From: Ipomoea triloba
Lineage: Eukaryota; Streptophyta; Magnoliopsida; Solanales; Convolvulaceae
DNA: 64,000 nucleotides
NCBI RefSeq assembly: GCF_003576645.1
Contig: NC_044922.1
Location: 6,271,646-6,335,645, forward strand
Reading direction: 5' to 3'
A program made the position numbers and the translations under genes. Of this stretch, positions 46,683 through 58,765 are shown piece by piece (within the stretch, counting starts at the first letter, position 1; every line of letters starts with the position of its first letter). The notes beneath the pieces were generated by a model. The model was not told the origin of the DNA. It did not search any database and saw only the letters and a program-made list of their open reading frames with translations.

Positions 46683-47609
46683 GGCGCACTACTCTCTCAG
46701 CTCAAGTCTTAATTGCCCAGTTTCTAGCTTGGCTTTCAACTCCTTTGATGTATATATTAATATATACAACTAACTAGTAATGTTTTAATTTCTTCCAATT
46801 AACTAAATTACTTGACCGCCAATTCAAGTCTATGCTATATATAAAAGCCTGCATGAGATTGTTGGACGCGGTTTCATAATTTTCATCGGACTTATTGATT
46901 AATATATTGTTTAATTTAAATGTAACAACCATGTTTTGGCATCTTCATCAACTTCATTCATTGTTTATTTATTAATATTCTTTTATTTATGTTTTGAAAA
47001 TTGCATCCAATAAATTCAATTGTTATCCTGGTAGCCGAGTTCATATTGCATTATTAATCTTGATGCTAAAATTATGTATCTTTAGTTAACACATTTTGTA
47101 CATGCAGTTAATCGCTTCTGTACATGTAAACAAATAACTTGATAATTGCTGACACATAATATGATAGCTACATGTACAAAAACTGTTAACTGCAGGTACA
47201 AAATGTGTCACTACAGATACAGAATCTAAAATTTATTTTTAGACCAGATTTACAATACAATGTAGACCCTAATCCATGGTATAATCTGCCCATACAATTA
47301 GCCCTGAAGATTTGAGCAAGTTGCTATATTAAATTCGTGAAGAGCTTTCACTTGACAATATTAATAATGAAATTCATTGTATGTGATTGGAAAAAATATT
47401 CTCAAAGACTCAATCGAATAATATTATCATCACGTCACTATCACCATGTGAAGGTTCACACTTAGGTAGTAAAGTTGAACCATCATCATGTGCAGGTTTT
47501 TGCCACTTAATATTAGAAATTATTTACCATTTCAAACAATTTTACTGTGACTTATATGGTTAAAATTTTACAATTAAAAAAAAGTGTACTAAACATTTTA
47601 ATATTTAAG

Positions 47610-47630
47610 CCCCCCCCCCCCCCCCCCCCC
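47610..47630. repeat. Poly(C) run
   Basis: A run of 21 C followed by A8. It recurs as 20 C at 48329-48348, and ends as 7 C before the N at 45940. Contigs probably break here because the run is hard to sequence. Confidence 0.85.
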
Positions 47631-49777
47631 AAAAAAAACTTTTATATATGATTTTTACTAATTAACTACAGTTACTAATCAAATATGCAATATGAGTAAA
47701 CTTGCAATAGATGTTCACAGTTTTGTTACTCAAACAACGAAAGTTGTAACTATTTTATAACGTTAGAGCGTAGAGGTGTATTTTACAATTGAAAAGCATA
47801 AACTATATATAATTAAGAGATCAAACAATTTTTTCCAAATATATATTGGGTATCGGGCAAATCTACATTGAGGCAGTTACCCTCCTAGCCCCTTGTGTGT
47901 AGATTTATTTTCTTGTGAGAACATATATTAACAGGAGAATATGTGGACTTCTTTAGTTATTGTGCATTCATAAAGAACTTACGTGCATTACATAAGAAGT
48001 ACGCATGTTCACACGTTAAGGTCGATCCGCACCTGAACGGGACCCTATTTTATTATAAATATTTTTTTTTNTGACAATATTAATAATGAAATTCATTGTA
48101 TGTGATTGGAAAAAATATTCTCAAAGACTCAATCGAATAATATTATCATCACGTCACTATCACCATGTGAAGGTTCACACTTAGGTAGTAAAGTTGAACC
48201 ATCATCATGTGCAGGTTTTTGCCACTTAATATTAGAAATTATTTACCATTTCAAACAATTTTACTGTGACTTATATGGTTAAAATTTTACAATTAAAAAA
48301 AAGTGTACTAAACATTTTAATATTTAAGCCCCCCCCCCCCCCCCCCCCAAAAAAAAACTTTTATATATGATTTTTACTAATTAACTACAGTTACTAATCA
48401 AATATGCAATATGAGTAAACTTGCAATAGATGTTCACAGTTTTGTTACTCAAACAACGAAAGTTGTAACTATTTTATAACGTTAGAGCGTAGAGGTGTAT
48501 TTTACAATTGAAAAGCATAAACTATATATAATTAAGAGATCAAACAATTTTTTCCAAATATATATTGGGTATCGGGCAAATCTACATTGAGGCAGTTACC
48601 CTCCTAGCCCCTTGTGTGTAGATTTATTTTCTTGTGAGAACATATATTAACAGGAGAATATGTGGACTTCTTTAGTTATTGTGCATTCATAAAGAACTTA
48701 CGTGCATTACATAAGAAGTACGCATGTTCACACGTTAAGGTCGATCCGCACCTGAACGGGACCCTATTTTATTATAAATATTTTTTTTTATAAAGATAAG
48801 CTAGGTAAGATGGTAAGTTATGACTTTAATGTGGGAAAGGTTAAAGGGTCGATTCAAGCATTCTTTTATATTAATAGTTAGATATATGAATTTATAATAA
48901 TGTGTTTTCTATTCGAATTATTTTATTGACTTAATTATGTTTNGCACCTGAACGGGACCCTATTTTATTATAAATATTTTTTTTTTATAAAGATAAGCTA
49001 GGTAAGATGGTAAGTTATGACTTTAATGTGGGAAAGGTTAAAGGGTCGATTCAAGCATTCTTTTATATTAATAGTTAGATATATGAATTTATAATAATGT
49101 GTTTTCTATTCGAATTATTTTATTGACTTAATTATGTTTCATATTTATCCAACAATATTTATGTGTATGCTCTTAAGTGTTTCATTTTTATTTTTCAAAC
49201 TATCTCTTTTGTTTTAATATTTCGCCTCATTTAAAAAAATTTCTAGANGCACCTGAACGGGACCCTATTTTATTATAAATATTTTTTTTTATAAAGATAA
49301 GCTAGGTAAGATGGTAAGTTATGACTTTAATGTGGGAAAGGTTAAAGGGTCGATTCAAGCATTCTTTTATATTAATAGTTAGATATATGAATTTATAATA
49401 ATGTGTTTTCTATTCGAATTATTTTATTGACTTAATTATGTTTCATATTTATCCAACAATATTTATGTGTATGCTCTTAAGTGTTTCATTTTTATTTTTC
49501 AAACTATCTCTTTTGTTTTAATATTTCGCCTCATTTAAAAAAATTTCTAGATTNAAAGGTTAAAGGGTCGATTCAAGCATTCTTTTATATTAATAGTTAG
49601 ATATATGAATTTATAATAATGTGTTTTCTATTCGAATTATTTTATTGACTTAATTATGTTTCATATTTATCCAACAATATTTATGTGTATGCTCTTAAGT
49701 GTTTCATTTTTATTTTTCAAACTATCTCTTTTGTTTTAATATTTCGCCTCATTTAAAAAAATTTCTAGATTCGCCCC

Positions 49778-49779
<2 letters not shown>

Positions 49780-49840
<61 letters not shown>

Positions 49841-49938
49841 TACTATTACAATAAAGTATATATTCATAACTACTTTCTCAACTTATTGAAACATAAAGAA
49901 TCAATACCGCATCCACTAAGGCTCGAACAAAGTCTTGA

Positions 49939-49981
<43 letters not shown>
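49780..49981 (-). repeat. SINE fragment between two TA microsatellites
   Basis: A minus-strand SINE 3' part (about 49837-49942, with TTGTTCGAGCCTTAGTGGAT) stands between (AT)n tracts at 49780-49836 and 49943-49981, and (GTAT)n follows at 49983-50015. The same arrangement recurs at 51624-51855 after the N gap. Confidence 0.7.
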
Positions 49982-49985
<4 letters not shown>

Positions 49986-50609
49986 GTATGTATGTACGTA
50001 TGTATGTATGTATGCATGCATGCACACGATGTTACAATTTTGATCTATGAGCAAAGAAGAACGGCAATAAATACATCATACCATCTTCTTACACAACTTT
50101 AATTTCATCATAATATATTGATCAATGTTGTCTTATTTATATCTAACAACCCTGTTTTGTCATCTTGTATCTCTCCACCGGCCAACTTCATTCATTGACT
50201 ATTATTTCCTTCATTTTCATTTACAACCACAACTAATATACTATCCATAACGTAATTAAGATAATTAAAGCAACTTGATATATTTAATTCACGAGCAGCT
50301 AGCTATTTCGACCATTAGGTTATACTAAATTGTTTCATTTGTCTGTGACATGGGAAGAAAATATTATCCAAGACTTAATTGAACTGTGGGCCAAGTAATT
50401 TAACTAAAGTAGCTTTACCATACATAAGGTGACGTTTACGTCAACGTTAGGTAGTAAAACTCATCGAGTATTGTGTGAAGGATAAAAAAAAATATTAGAA
50501 TTTAAAAATTGTTTAACTTACCGTTAGTATATCTATACACTATTGCAATTTTAAAAAAATATTTAGTACTTGAGCTATATCGATCTCAAGTATAGCCTAT
50601 GGGCTTGTT

Positions 50610-51477
50610 TGACAATCAGTGGTTAACAGTTATCATATAGCGGATTGTATTAGTAGGTTTGACCAACAGATTGTATTAGCGGTCTGTAAAAAAATGTTTG
50701 GTAAAAATTAGTTGTTTAGGTTAGCGATTAACATGCAAAATGACATATAAGGACATTCATGTTATTATTAATAATAATATTATTATTATTATGTAATAAT
50801 AAAATAAAACTTATAATAATATTAATAACAATAATAAGAAAAAAGGAATAATAATAATAATACAAAACAAAATTATATATAAAATAATTTTTTTTAAAAC
50901 CCAAATGGGAGTTTTTTTATCCCGCATCAGTAACTCAGGAAAAGGAGCTCATTTGAGCTCCTCTATATAAGAGAAGCATTGCTTCTCTTTTGAAATTAAC
51001 AACATGAGGAAGCTTTAAAGAGCCAAAAGCTCCTTCATTTAAGGAGCTTTTTTTTTTTTGAGTTCTACTGACTCTGTTACAATGTAGTATCTGTTCATAG
51101 CTACTTTCTCAACCTACTGAAGTGTTCATAGCTACTTTCCGTATCTGTTCATAGCTACTTTCTCAACCTACTGAAGTGTTCATAGCTACTTTCTCATTTA
51201 AGGAGCCTTAATTGCATAGGGAAAAGGAAGAAGAAGCCTTTTGGAAAAAGGAAGATCTTTCTCCAAAACATCATGGGGTAAAATTGAAAATAACAACATT
51301 AGGCTATTCCTAAGAACTCAATAATAGCCTAATACCTAAGGGGGCCTAGGATTCTCTATTCCCCTTGCAAGGGGAATATATAGGTCATTCCCAGGAACAA
51401 TGTTCCTGGGCATGCTATTCCATTTCAAGCTTATTTCGCGAACCAAACGTGTCATTAGTGTTATTGTGTCTATTTTC
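50610..51477. repeat. Palindrome-rich segment interrupted by a SINE
   Basis: Between 50937 and 51415 there are at least five short perfect or near-perfect palindromes: GGAGCTCATTTGAGCTCC, AGAGAAGCATTGCTTCTCT, AAAGCTCCTT with AAGGAGCTTT, ATTCCCCTTGCAAGGGGAAT, and CCCAGGAACAATGTTCCTGG. A SINE is inserted inside. The segment is repeated at 52560-53480 next to the N gap. No ORF is supported. Confidence 0.6.
51049..51195 (-). mobile_element. SINE 3' part with 13-bp target duplication
   Basis: TCATTTAAGGAGC stands at 51036-51048 and again at 51196-51208. Between them lies a T-rich run (the SINE tail on the minus strand), then TGACTCTGTTACAATGTAGT, then two tandem repeats of a unit with CATAGCTACTTTC and CAACCTACTGAAGTG. 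The copy at 52995-53210 has an additional unit. Confidence 0.65.
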
Positions 51478-51623
51478 NNNNNNNNNNNNNNNNNNNNNNN
51501 NNNNNNNNNNNNNNNNNNNNNNNNNNNNNNNNNNNNNNNNNNNNNNNNNNNNNNNNNNNNNNNNNNNNNNNNNNNNNNNNNNNNNNNNNNNNNNNNNNNN
51601 NNNNNNNNNNNNNNNNNNNNNNN
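51478..51623. other. Assembly gap (146 N)
   Basis: 146 unknown bases. The sequence after it goes back to the (AT)n tract near 49780 and repeats the preceding 1.7 kb. Open frames reported across it are meaningless. Confidence 0.97.
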
Positions 51624-51672
<49 letters not shown>

Positions 51673-51773
51673 TACTACTATTACAATAAAGTATATATTC
51701 ATAACTACTTTCTCAACTTATTGAAACATAAAGAATCAATACCGCATCCACTAAGGCTCGAACAAAGTCTTGA

Positions 51774-51820
<47 letters not shown>

Positions 51821-53480
51821 GTATGTATGTACGTATGTATGTATGTATGCATGCATGCACACGATGTTACAATTTTGATCTATGAGCAAAGAAGAACGGC
51901 AATAAATACATCATACCATCTTCTTACACAACTTTAATTTCATCATAATATATTGATCAATGTTGTCTTATTTATATCTAACAACCCTGTTTTGTCATCT
52001 TGTATCTCTCCACCGGCCAACTTCATTCATTGACTATTATTTCCTTCATTTTCATTTACAACCACAACTAATATACTATCCATAACGTAATTAAGATAAT
52101 TAAAGCAACTTGATATATTTAATTCACGAGCAGCTAGCTATTTCGACCATTAGGTTATACTAAATTGTTTCATTTGTCTGTGACATGGGAATAAAATATT
52201 ATCCAAGACTTAATTGAACTGTGGGCCAAGTAATTTAACTAAAGTAGCTTTACCATACATAAGTTGACGTTTACGTCAACGTTAGGTAGTAAAACTCATC
52301 GAGTATTGTGTGAAGGATAAAAAAAAAATATTAGAATTTAAAAATTGTTTAACTTACCGTTAGTATATCTATACACTATTGCAATTTTAAAAAAATATTT
52401 AGTACTTGAGCTATATCGATCTCAAGTATAGCCTATGGGCTTGTTTGACAATCAGTGGTTAACAGTTATCATATAGCGGATTGTATTAGTAGGTTTGNAC
52501 TATTGCAATTTTAAAAAAATATTTAGTACTTGAGCTATATCGATCTCAAGTATAGCCTATGGGCTTGTTTGACAATCAGTGGTTAACAGTTATCATATAG
52601 CGGATTGTATTAGTAGGTTTGACCAACAGATTGTATTAGCGGTCTGTAAAAAAATGTTTGGTAAAAATTAGTTGTTTAGGTTAGCGATTAACATGCAAAA
52701 TGACATATAAGGACATTCATGTTATTATTAATAATAATATTATTATTATTATGTAATAATAAAATAAAACTTATAATAATATTAATAACAATAATAAGAA
52801 AAAAGGAATAATAATAATAATACAAAACAAAATTATATATAAAATAATTTTTTTTAAAACCCAAATGGGAGTTTTTTTATCCCGCATCAGTAACTCAGGA
52901 AAAGGAGCTCATTTGAGCTCCTCTATATAAGAGAAGCATTGCTTCTCTTTTGAAATTAACAACATGAGGAAGCTTTAAAGAGCCAAAAGCTCCTTCATTT
53001 AAGGAGCTTTTTTTTTTTTTGAGTTCTACTGACTCTGTTACAATGTAGTATCTGTTCATAGCTACTTTCTCAACCTACTGAAGTGTTCATAGCTACTTTC
53101 CGTATACTTTCTCAACCTACTGAAGTGTTCATAGCTACTTTCCGTATCTGTTCATAGCTACTTTCTCAACCTACTGAAGTGTTCATAGCTACTTTCTCAT
53201 TTAAGGAGCCTTAATTGCATAGGGAAAAGGAAGAAGAAGCCTTTTGGAAAAAGGAAGATCTTTCTCCAAAACATCATGGGGTAAAATTGAAAATAACAAC
53301 ATTAGGCTATTCCTAAGAACTCAATAATAGCCTAATACCTAAGGGGGCCTAGGATTCTCTATTCCCCTTGCAAGGGGAATATATAGGTCATTCCCAGGAA
53401 CAATGTTCCTGGGCATGCTATTCCATTTCAAGCTTATTTCGCGAACCAAACGTGTCATTAGTGTTATTGTGTCTATTTTC
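51624..53480. repeat. Repeat of 49780-51477 after the gap
   Basis: The text follows 49780-51477 closely, with a further restart at the single N at 52498 (52375-52497 again at 52499-52621). A few differences exist: G to T near 50353/52192 and 50427/52264, one more A near 52321, and an additional SINE-tail unit near 53105. This could be two haplotypes or unmerged contigs rather than a tandem duplication. Confidence 0.8.
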
Positions 53481-53699
53481 AGTTTCTCAATTGTTCTCAA
53501 AGTGACAATTATGATTATTTTCATAATTGTGGACAGTTGATTACCTCTTATTTTTCTTATATATATTAGACAAATGTTTCCAGTATTCTACTGAGTTTAT
53601 TTGATAAATTTTAATTTTTTCTTATAGAGGATCAGACTCTTATCTTTATTTATATAATACTAATCTTAATTATGACAAATCTTCCATCTGTTTTAGCTC
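53481..53699. other. Spacer before the LINE
   Basis: About 53555-53660 (TAGACAAATGTTTCCAGTAT) is repeated inverted at 62665-62775. It is non-coding. The 5' limit of the LINE falls between 53660 and 53700 and no target duplication was identified. Confidence 0.45.
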
Positions 53700-55586
53700 T
53701 AACGTTGGGGAGGCGGTTCGTGAAGAGGTGATACAAACCTTGGGAGTGATGGAGGGTAATACTGCTGGTAGATATCTTGGACTCCCTTCACTAGTTAGTC
53801 GACGGAAAAAAGAGATTCTCTGTTTTATTAAGGATCGTATTTTAGTAAAAATACGCAGTTGGAACGCACGATTCTTATCTCGTGCGGGCAGGGAGGTTCT
53901 CCTGAAAAACGTTATTCAAGTGATGCCCTCTTACGCAATGATGGTTTTCTTGCTACCAGTCACCTTATGTGCAGAAATAGAGGTCATTATGAACCAATAT
54001 TGGTGGACGGGTGCTATTGGCAGTGGAAAAGGAATTCGATGGAGGTCATGGAATGGACATTGTGCACCAAAGATGAAGGGTTGTTTGGGGTTCAGGCGTC
54101 TACGGGAGACGAACTTGGCATTGCTAGGTAAACAGGCCTGGCAACTGATCAGGAACCCTAACTCTAACTCTTTAGTTGCTCGTGTATATAAAGCCCGCTA
54201 TTTCCCGAATTGTTCTTACTTAGAGGCCAAGGCAGGTAGTAACCCCTCCTTTATATGGCATAGCATGTTGGCGGTACAAAACTTAATAAAGGATGGATGT
54301 AAGCGTCGAATTTGGGAATGGATTGAATACCATTATTGGTAAAGATGCGTGGTTGCCCGCTGAGGATCATCCATTTATTCAAACTGAACTGCATGAAACT
54401 ATTGCTACTGCTTTTGTGGTCTCACTGTTCAATGAGCAAGGTACGGGTTGGGATGTTCAGTGGGTGAAAGACATTTTTAATGAGAGGGATGCCAATCTTA
54501 TCTTGCAAATCCCAATCAGTGTTCGTAGGCCTCCGGACTCATGGTTTTTGGTATTGGGATTTGAAAGGTGATTACACGGTTAAATCTTGCTATAAGAGCC
54601 AACTGGGAGTAGTTCAAGATGACCGCCCTTGGCGAAAAATTTGGAATATTTCTGTGCCACCAAAGGTTAAATCCTTTTGTTGGCAGCTGGCATCGTTTTT
54701 TTTGCTTACCCGAGATGCTCTTATAAGGAAACATGTTGATTGTTCTCTGATTTGTCACATGTGCAGGATGGAAGATGAGAGTGCATTACACCTATTTGCA
54801 CAGTGCCATGAAGCAAGAATAGCGTATGATGTTGTTGGTTTATCTATGCCGCATGCTATTGGTAATGTGTTTACTGACTGGTTTTTTTAGTTGCTTTGAT
54901 GCCCTTACTGATGAAATGATACCAAAATTTATTATGATATGTTGGGGTATTTGGTCCAGTCGAAATGCATGTGTGTGGAATGGTGCAAACTTTGATCTCC
55001 TATTGATGGCACGTCAAGCTCTATTATTTCTGGATAATTGGCTTGCTGCTATGGACTCTAGTACTATGCCTACGCCTACGTCATCTGCAATTCGGTGGGA
55101 ATCTCCACATTATGGGAGGTTGAAGCTAAATACTGATGCTACTCTAGATGGTAACAATGGTATTATGGGTGTTGAGGGATCATAATGGCATGTTCCTGGC
55201 TGCAAAGAATATGTGCATGCATGGCTTTTATGGAGTGAAGGAGGCTGAAGCAATTAGTATGAGAGAAGCTCTGAGCTGGTTAAAGGATACGGGGATGGAG
55301 GACGTTGACGTGGAAACAGACTCTCAACTAGTTTTTAAAGCTATATTTAGTCCTGCTTTTAATTCTGCTTTTGGTTTAATAATAGGGGATATAAAGGAAT
55401 TAGCATCCTCATTAGTTGGTGTTGATTTTCGTTTTGTAAAGCGATCTGCGAATCGTGCCGCTCACATTGTTGCTAGGGAGGCCGTTTCTAAGTCAGGTTG
55501 CGGGGAGTGGTTCGATAACCCTCCTCTTTTTCTTGGTGATTGCCTGATTTAATGAATTAAGTTTTTACTCTCAAAAAAAAAAAAAA
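53700..55586 (+). pseudogene. LINE (L1-type) ORF2 C-terminal half, copy 2
   Basis: A 5'-truncated non-LTR retrotransposon of about 1.9 kb. Its translation, spread over several frames, gives the region after the RT core (AGRYLGLPSLVSRRKKE, WNARFLSRAGREVLLKNVIQ, MMVFLLP), then the zf-RVT region (CHMC, ALHLFAQCHEARIAYD), then an RNase H domain (LKLNTDATLD, EAEAISMREALSW, VETDSQLV, KRSANRAAHIVA), ending FLGDCLI and a poly(A) run at 55573-55586. Frameshifts lie near 54312, 54550, 54880 and 55175. The second is shared with 23420-24250; the first is not. Confidence 0.88.
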
Positions 55587-56569
55587 CACACAAAGTGAGC
55601 AAAAAATAATTTAAAGCAAAAACTGTGTCCTTCACACAAGGCCTGGAAAAAAATAAATCGTTGTTTTTTTTGTACAGGCATGGGGAATTGATGATCATAC
55701 ATTCCTAGATTTGTAGTTTTTTGTTACTGTATATTTATTTACCGTATTATACATGAATTTTCTTTGTATAATATACTGTACTCTGTTTGGGAATAAATTT
55801 TATAAAAGATAAAAATGCATTCCCAGATGCATGTTGAAAAAAGTAAACATGCATCCCACAATGTTGTATTTTCCATGTTTGTATCCCAATAAAAACTGTC
55901 ATATTTTTGTATCCCATAAAAAATCCAGTCCTGAATGGTGAAATCACCATAAAATTAAGTGATATTGCGATTTGAATTTTGATTTGATTCTTGGCATGAT
56001 TGAGGATATGTATCTCTAATATTGGCCTTTCTCCGAGGAAGAAGGTGATCGGTTCGCCGATCGTTGATTTGATAGTAAATAAAAATTGGAATTAAAATAA
56101 ATAAATAGAATATATAAAAATATGCACAACGACTAATCCCCTCGCTAGGTTAGTAGCCTTATCTTGTTGGCCGCCTTCTCCGATGAAGAAGGCCACCATT
56201 CGCTGCTAGTTGATTTGATAGTAAATAAGAATTTGAATTAAAATAAATAAATAAATAAATAAAATATATAAAAATATACACAATGACTAATCCCCCTCGC
56301 TGAATTGTATGATATCAAAAGTAGACAAACAAACACGGTAAATAATAATGTCAAATCCAAGGTTATAAAAGTCTCAATCAAACGATGTTGGTAGCCACAA
56401 AGCCAAAATGGAAACAATAAATGAGCAAAGTCACCACCCAGATAAAGTTCCACATATGAACCCGGCCGGCCAACAACCATATAGATACATGCCCACCTTT
56501 ATTTTGAAAAAATAAAAATAAAAAACAACAACAAAGTAACAACCGCCATCGCAATAGATGGAGTTGAAG
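55587..56569. repeat. 3' flank of gene E
   Basis: This matches 26756-27731 with few differences, including the repeat with GCATTCCCAGATGCATGTTG and the deletion of the 3'-UTR intron. No gene. Confidence 0.6.
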
Positions 56570-58765
56570 TCAATGATGAGGAGGCAAAATAGAGAGCACA
56601 AAGTTATCCAACTTAGGTTTCTGGTCTCGTATATTCCTTGCAGAATTAGCAGCCTGTTTGTTGGTAAAAAACAAGTCAATAATCTTGAGGCTCTTCACAT
56701 CCTTAAAGGAAAGTGGGACTTCCTTAAGTTGTTCACACTGCAATATTTGAAGCCGTTTCAATGCCGGGAAACTACTCTGCTCACAAGTCCAGTACACCAA
56801 ATCCGTTCTCCCAATGCGCAAGAATTGGAGGCTCTTGAAAACAACATTAACGTTCAATTCCCAAGACTCTCCCTTGGCTGAAAATTCCTCCAACTTTAGG
56901 ACCTCCAACTTGTCCAGGGATCCCAATGTGCAAATGTCTTTCCAATCAAAGGACGTCTTGGATAATGTCAGCTTTCTTAAGTTGGGTGGGAATTTTTCAG
57001 CTTGTGGAATGCTCCGCAATGTGGTAGCAGCAGCTTCATCATTGAAAGCTTCATGCATGAGTTTCAGATTTTCGAGTTTCTCCAGCTTTCGAATATTGTC
57101 AAACAAGCAAATTCGTCCTGATTCCTTGCTCTCTAGAAGCTCTGATACATTCCCACGGACGCCCAGTTTCTGAAGGTTAGGCGTCTTGTCAAAGATCTCT
57201 TCAGTGCAGCTTTTGGGTGATATGGTGGAAAGAGTTTGCAATTCTGGACATGAAGAAGAAGAGTTCTCTTTGCAACTTTCTGAATTAGGATGGGGGAGTT
57301 GCAAAGAAGCATTAGACAGGATATGCCTTAGTTTTGGCATGTTCCATATCTCAGCCTTAACATCAACTGTACTTGATGTAGTATTGAACATAAGAGTTTG
57401 CAAGTTCCAAAGATGAGTGAATAGTTTTGGAATGATATTGTTCTCAGTTGAAATAGCCCAGTATCGTAGTTGATATAACTGATAAAACTCTTTGGGCAAT
57501 ATTTCGAATTTGAGGGATTCAGCATCAAACACTTTGAGAAAGGGGTAGGACTTTGGGATAGTTGCCAAGTGCTCTTTTGGAACATCTAATTTGTGAGATG
57601 TTAGAAGAGAGCGGATGTGCTCACCTGATGGCTTTTCCTCCGAACCTATAAAGTCTTTAAGGGAGGAACGGACGCACAAGCGACGATAGTTATCATTTCC
57701 TTCTATTCTTGCCCCATTTATCTCATGGAAGAGATAATTCTTCGCAGCTTCATCCTTACAAAACTCGTGCAATGTGTCATTAAGGCGGCATGTTTTGATA
57801 TCACCATCGGCTCTTCTTTTCACCACCATCAACAGATTCCTGCTCACAATTTCCTTTAAGTATGAGTCAGCTATGCGCTCCATGGTGGAATCGGTTACTG
57901 CCGGAATAAATCCTTCTGCAATCCACAACCGAATCAGTTTCCAAACAGAAATCTCATGCCCGATTGGGAATGCTGCAAGATACAAGAAACAATCTTTTGT
58001 GTGGTAAGGCAACTGATTGTAACTCAATCTTAGTATATTATTGTAGTCTGGGGCTCGGCAATTGAGTATTGGCATAGGATGTTGGGCCACATCATTCCAC
58101 AATGAGACTTGGTCTTTATTAAGGACACCAGCAATAACCAATATTGCTAGCGGTAACCCATTACATATCGCTGCAATTTTTCTCCCGCGAATTTCAAGAT
58201 ACGTAGGGAAAGCCTCCTTGCCGAAAACTTTATGTTTTAACATCTCCAAACTTTCCTCATCCGTCAAAAATTTTAAGACATGTGGCTTGCCATAGGAATC
58301 AGCATGTCTAGCCAACCCAGTATCACGTGTTGTTACCAATACTCTACTCCCATTTTGGTTATTAGGAAAAACAATTCGCAAAAGCTCCAAATCTTTCTCG
58401 TTCCAAACATCATCCATAACAATTAAATACTTCTCATCCTTCAAAAATTCCTTGATTCTTTCAGCCAATTCTTCCTCTGACATGTTCTTGTAATCATTGG
58501 TTTGCTTGATAAATTTTCTTATAATGTTCATGAATATTTCTCTCCTATTCATGTTTCTAGATACATAAACCCACAGGCGAGGAAAAAACTCATACTCAAT
58601 TTCACTATCAAAGAATACCTTTTTGATCAATGTGGTTTTACCCAACCCACTCATTCCCACAATTGAAATGAAAGTCGTATCTTTTGATTCTTCAATGAGT
58701 CTATCCTTTATAATTTTAACCTCACCATCAAAACCTACCACATCATCTTCTTCCACCACAAGAGC
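56570..58765 (-). CDS. NLR gene E, NB-ARC plus LRR exon
   Basis: The 731-codon exon is joined to the CC exon at 60637-61080 across an 1871-base intron, giving about 879 residues. Approximate exon residues: P-loop GMSGLGKTT at 37, YLIVMDDVW near 115, GSRVLVTTR near 138, CNGLPLAILVIAG near 205, CFLYLAAFP near 259. The MHD position reads LND (57776-57784). The LRR ends LSILPPHH. No stop or frameshift is visible. It is the closest relative of gene C, but residues about 145-275 differ strongly (for example LEMLKHKVFGKEAFPTYLEI), while parts of the LRR (MHEAFNDEAAATT) match the remnant B' better than C. Confidence 0.92.
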   Translation of the reverse strand, partial: ALVVEEDDVVGFDGEVKIIKDRLIEESKDTTFISIVGMSGLGKTTLIKKVFFDSEIEYEFFPRLWVYVSRNMNRREIFMNIIRKFIKQTNDYKNMSEEELAERIKEFLKDEKYLIVMDDVWNEKDLELLRIVFPNNQNGSRVLVTTRDTGLARHADSYGKPHVLKFLTDEESLEMLKHKVFGKEAFPTYLEIRGRKIAAICNGLPLAILVIAGVLNKDQVSLWNDVAQHPMPILNCRAPDYNNILRLSYNQLPYHTKDCFLYLAAFPIGHEISVWKLIRLWIAEGFIPAVTDSTMERIADSYLKEIVSRNLLMVVKRRADGDIKTCRLNDTLHEFCKDEAAKNYLFHEINGARIEGNDNYRRLCVRSSLKDFIGSEEKPSGEHIRSLLTSHKLDVPKEHLATIPKSYPFLKVFDAESLKFEILPKEFYQLYQLRYWAISTENNIIPKLFTHLWNLQTLMFNTTSSTVDVKAEIWNMPKLRHILSNASLQLPHPNSESCKENSSSSCPELQTLSTISPKSCTEEIFDKTPNLQKLGVRGNVSELLESKESGRICLFDNIRKLEKLENLKLMHEAFNDEAAATTLRSIPQAEKFPPNLRKLTLSKTSFDWKDICTLGSLDKLEVLKLEEFSAKGESWELNVNVVFKSLQFLRIGRTDLVYWTCEQSSFPALKRLQILQCEQLKEVPLSFKDVKSLKIIDLFFTNKQAANSARNIRDQKPKLDNFVLSILPPHH

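Larger units (their letters stand above)
44264..49771. repeat. Verbatim direct repeats at single N characters
   Basis: Single N at 45940, 48071, 48943, 49248 and 49554 are each followed by text that repeats what came before: 44264-45939 again at 45941-47616; 47353-48070 at 48072-48790; 48748-48942 at 48944-49138; 48944-49247 at 49249-49552; 49337-49553 at 49555-49771. Identity is essentially complete apart from the length of a poly(C) run. This is best explained by overlapping contig ends that were joined with N and not merged. Confidence 0.9.

Noticed and set aside
51365..51724. Open frames of 90-119 codons around the N block
   Set aside because: They consist mostly of unknown residues plus an Ile-Tyr run from the TA microsatellite.
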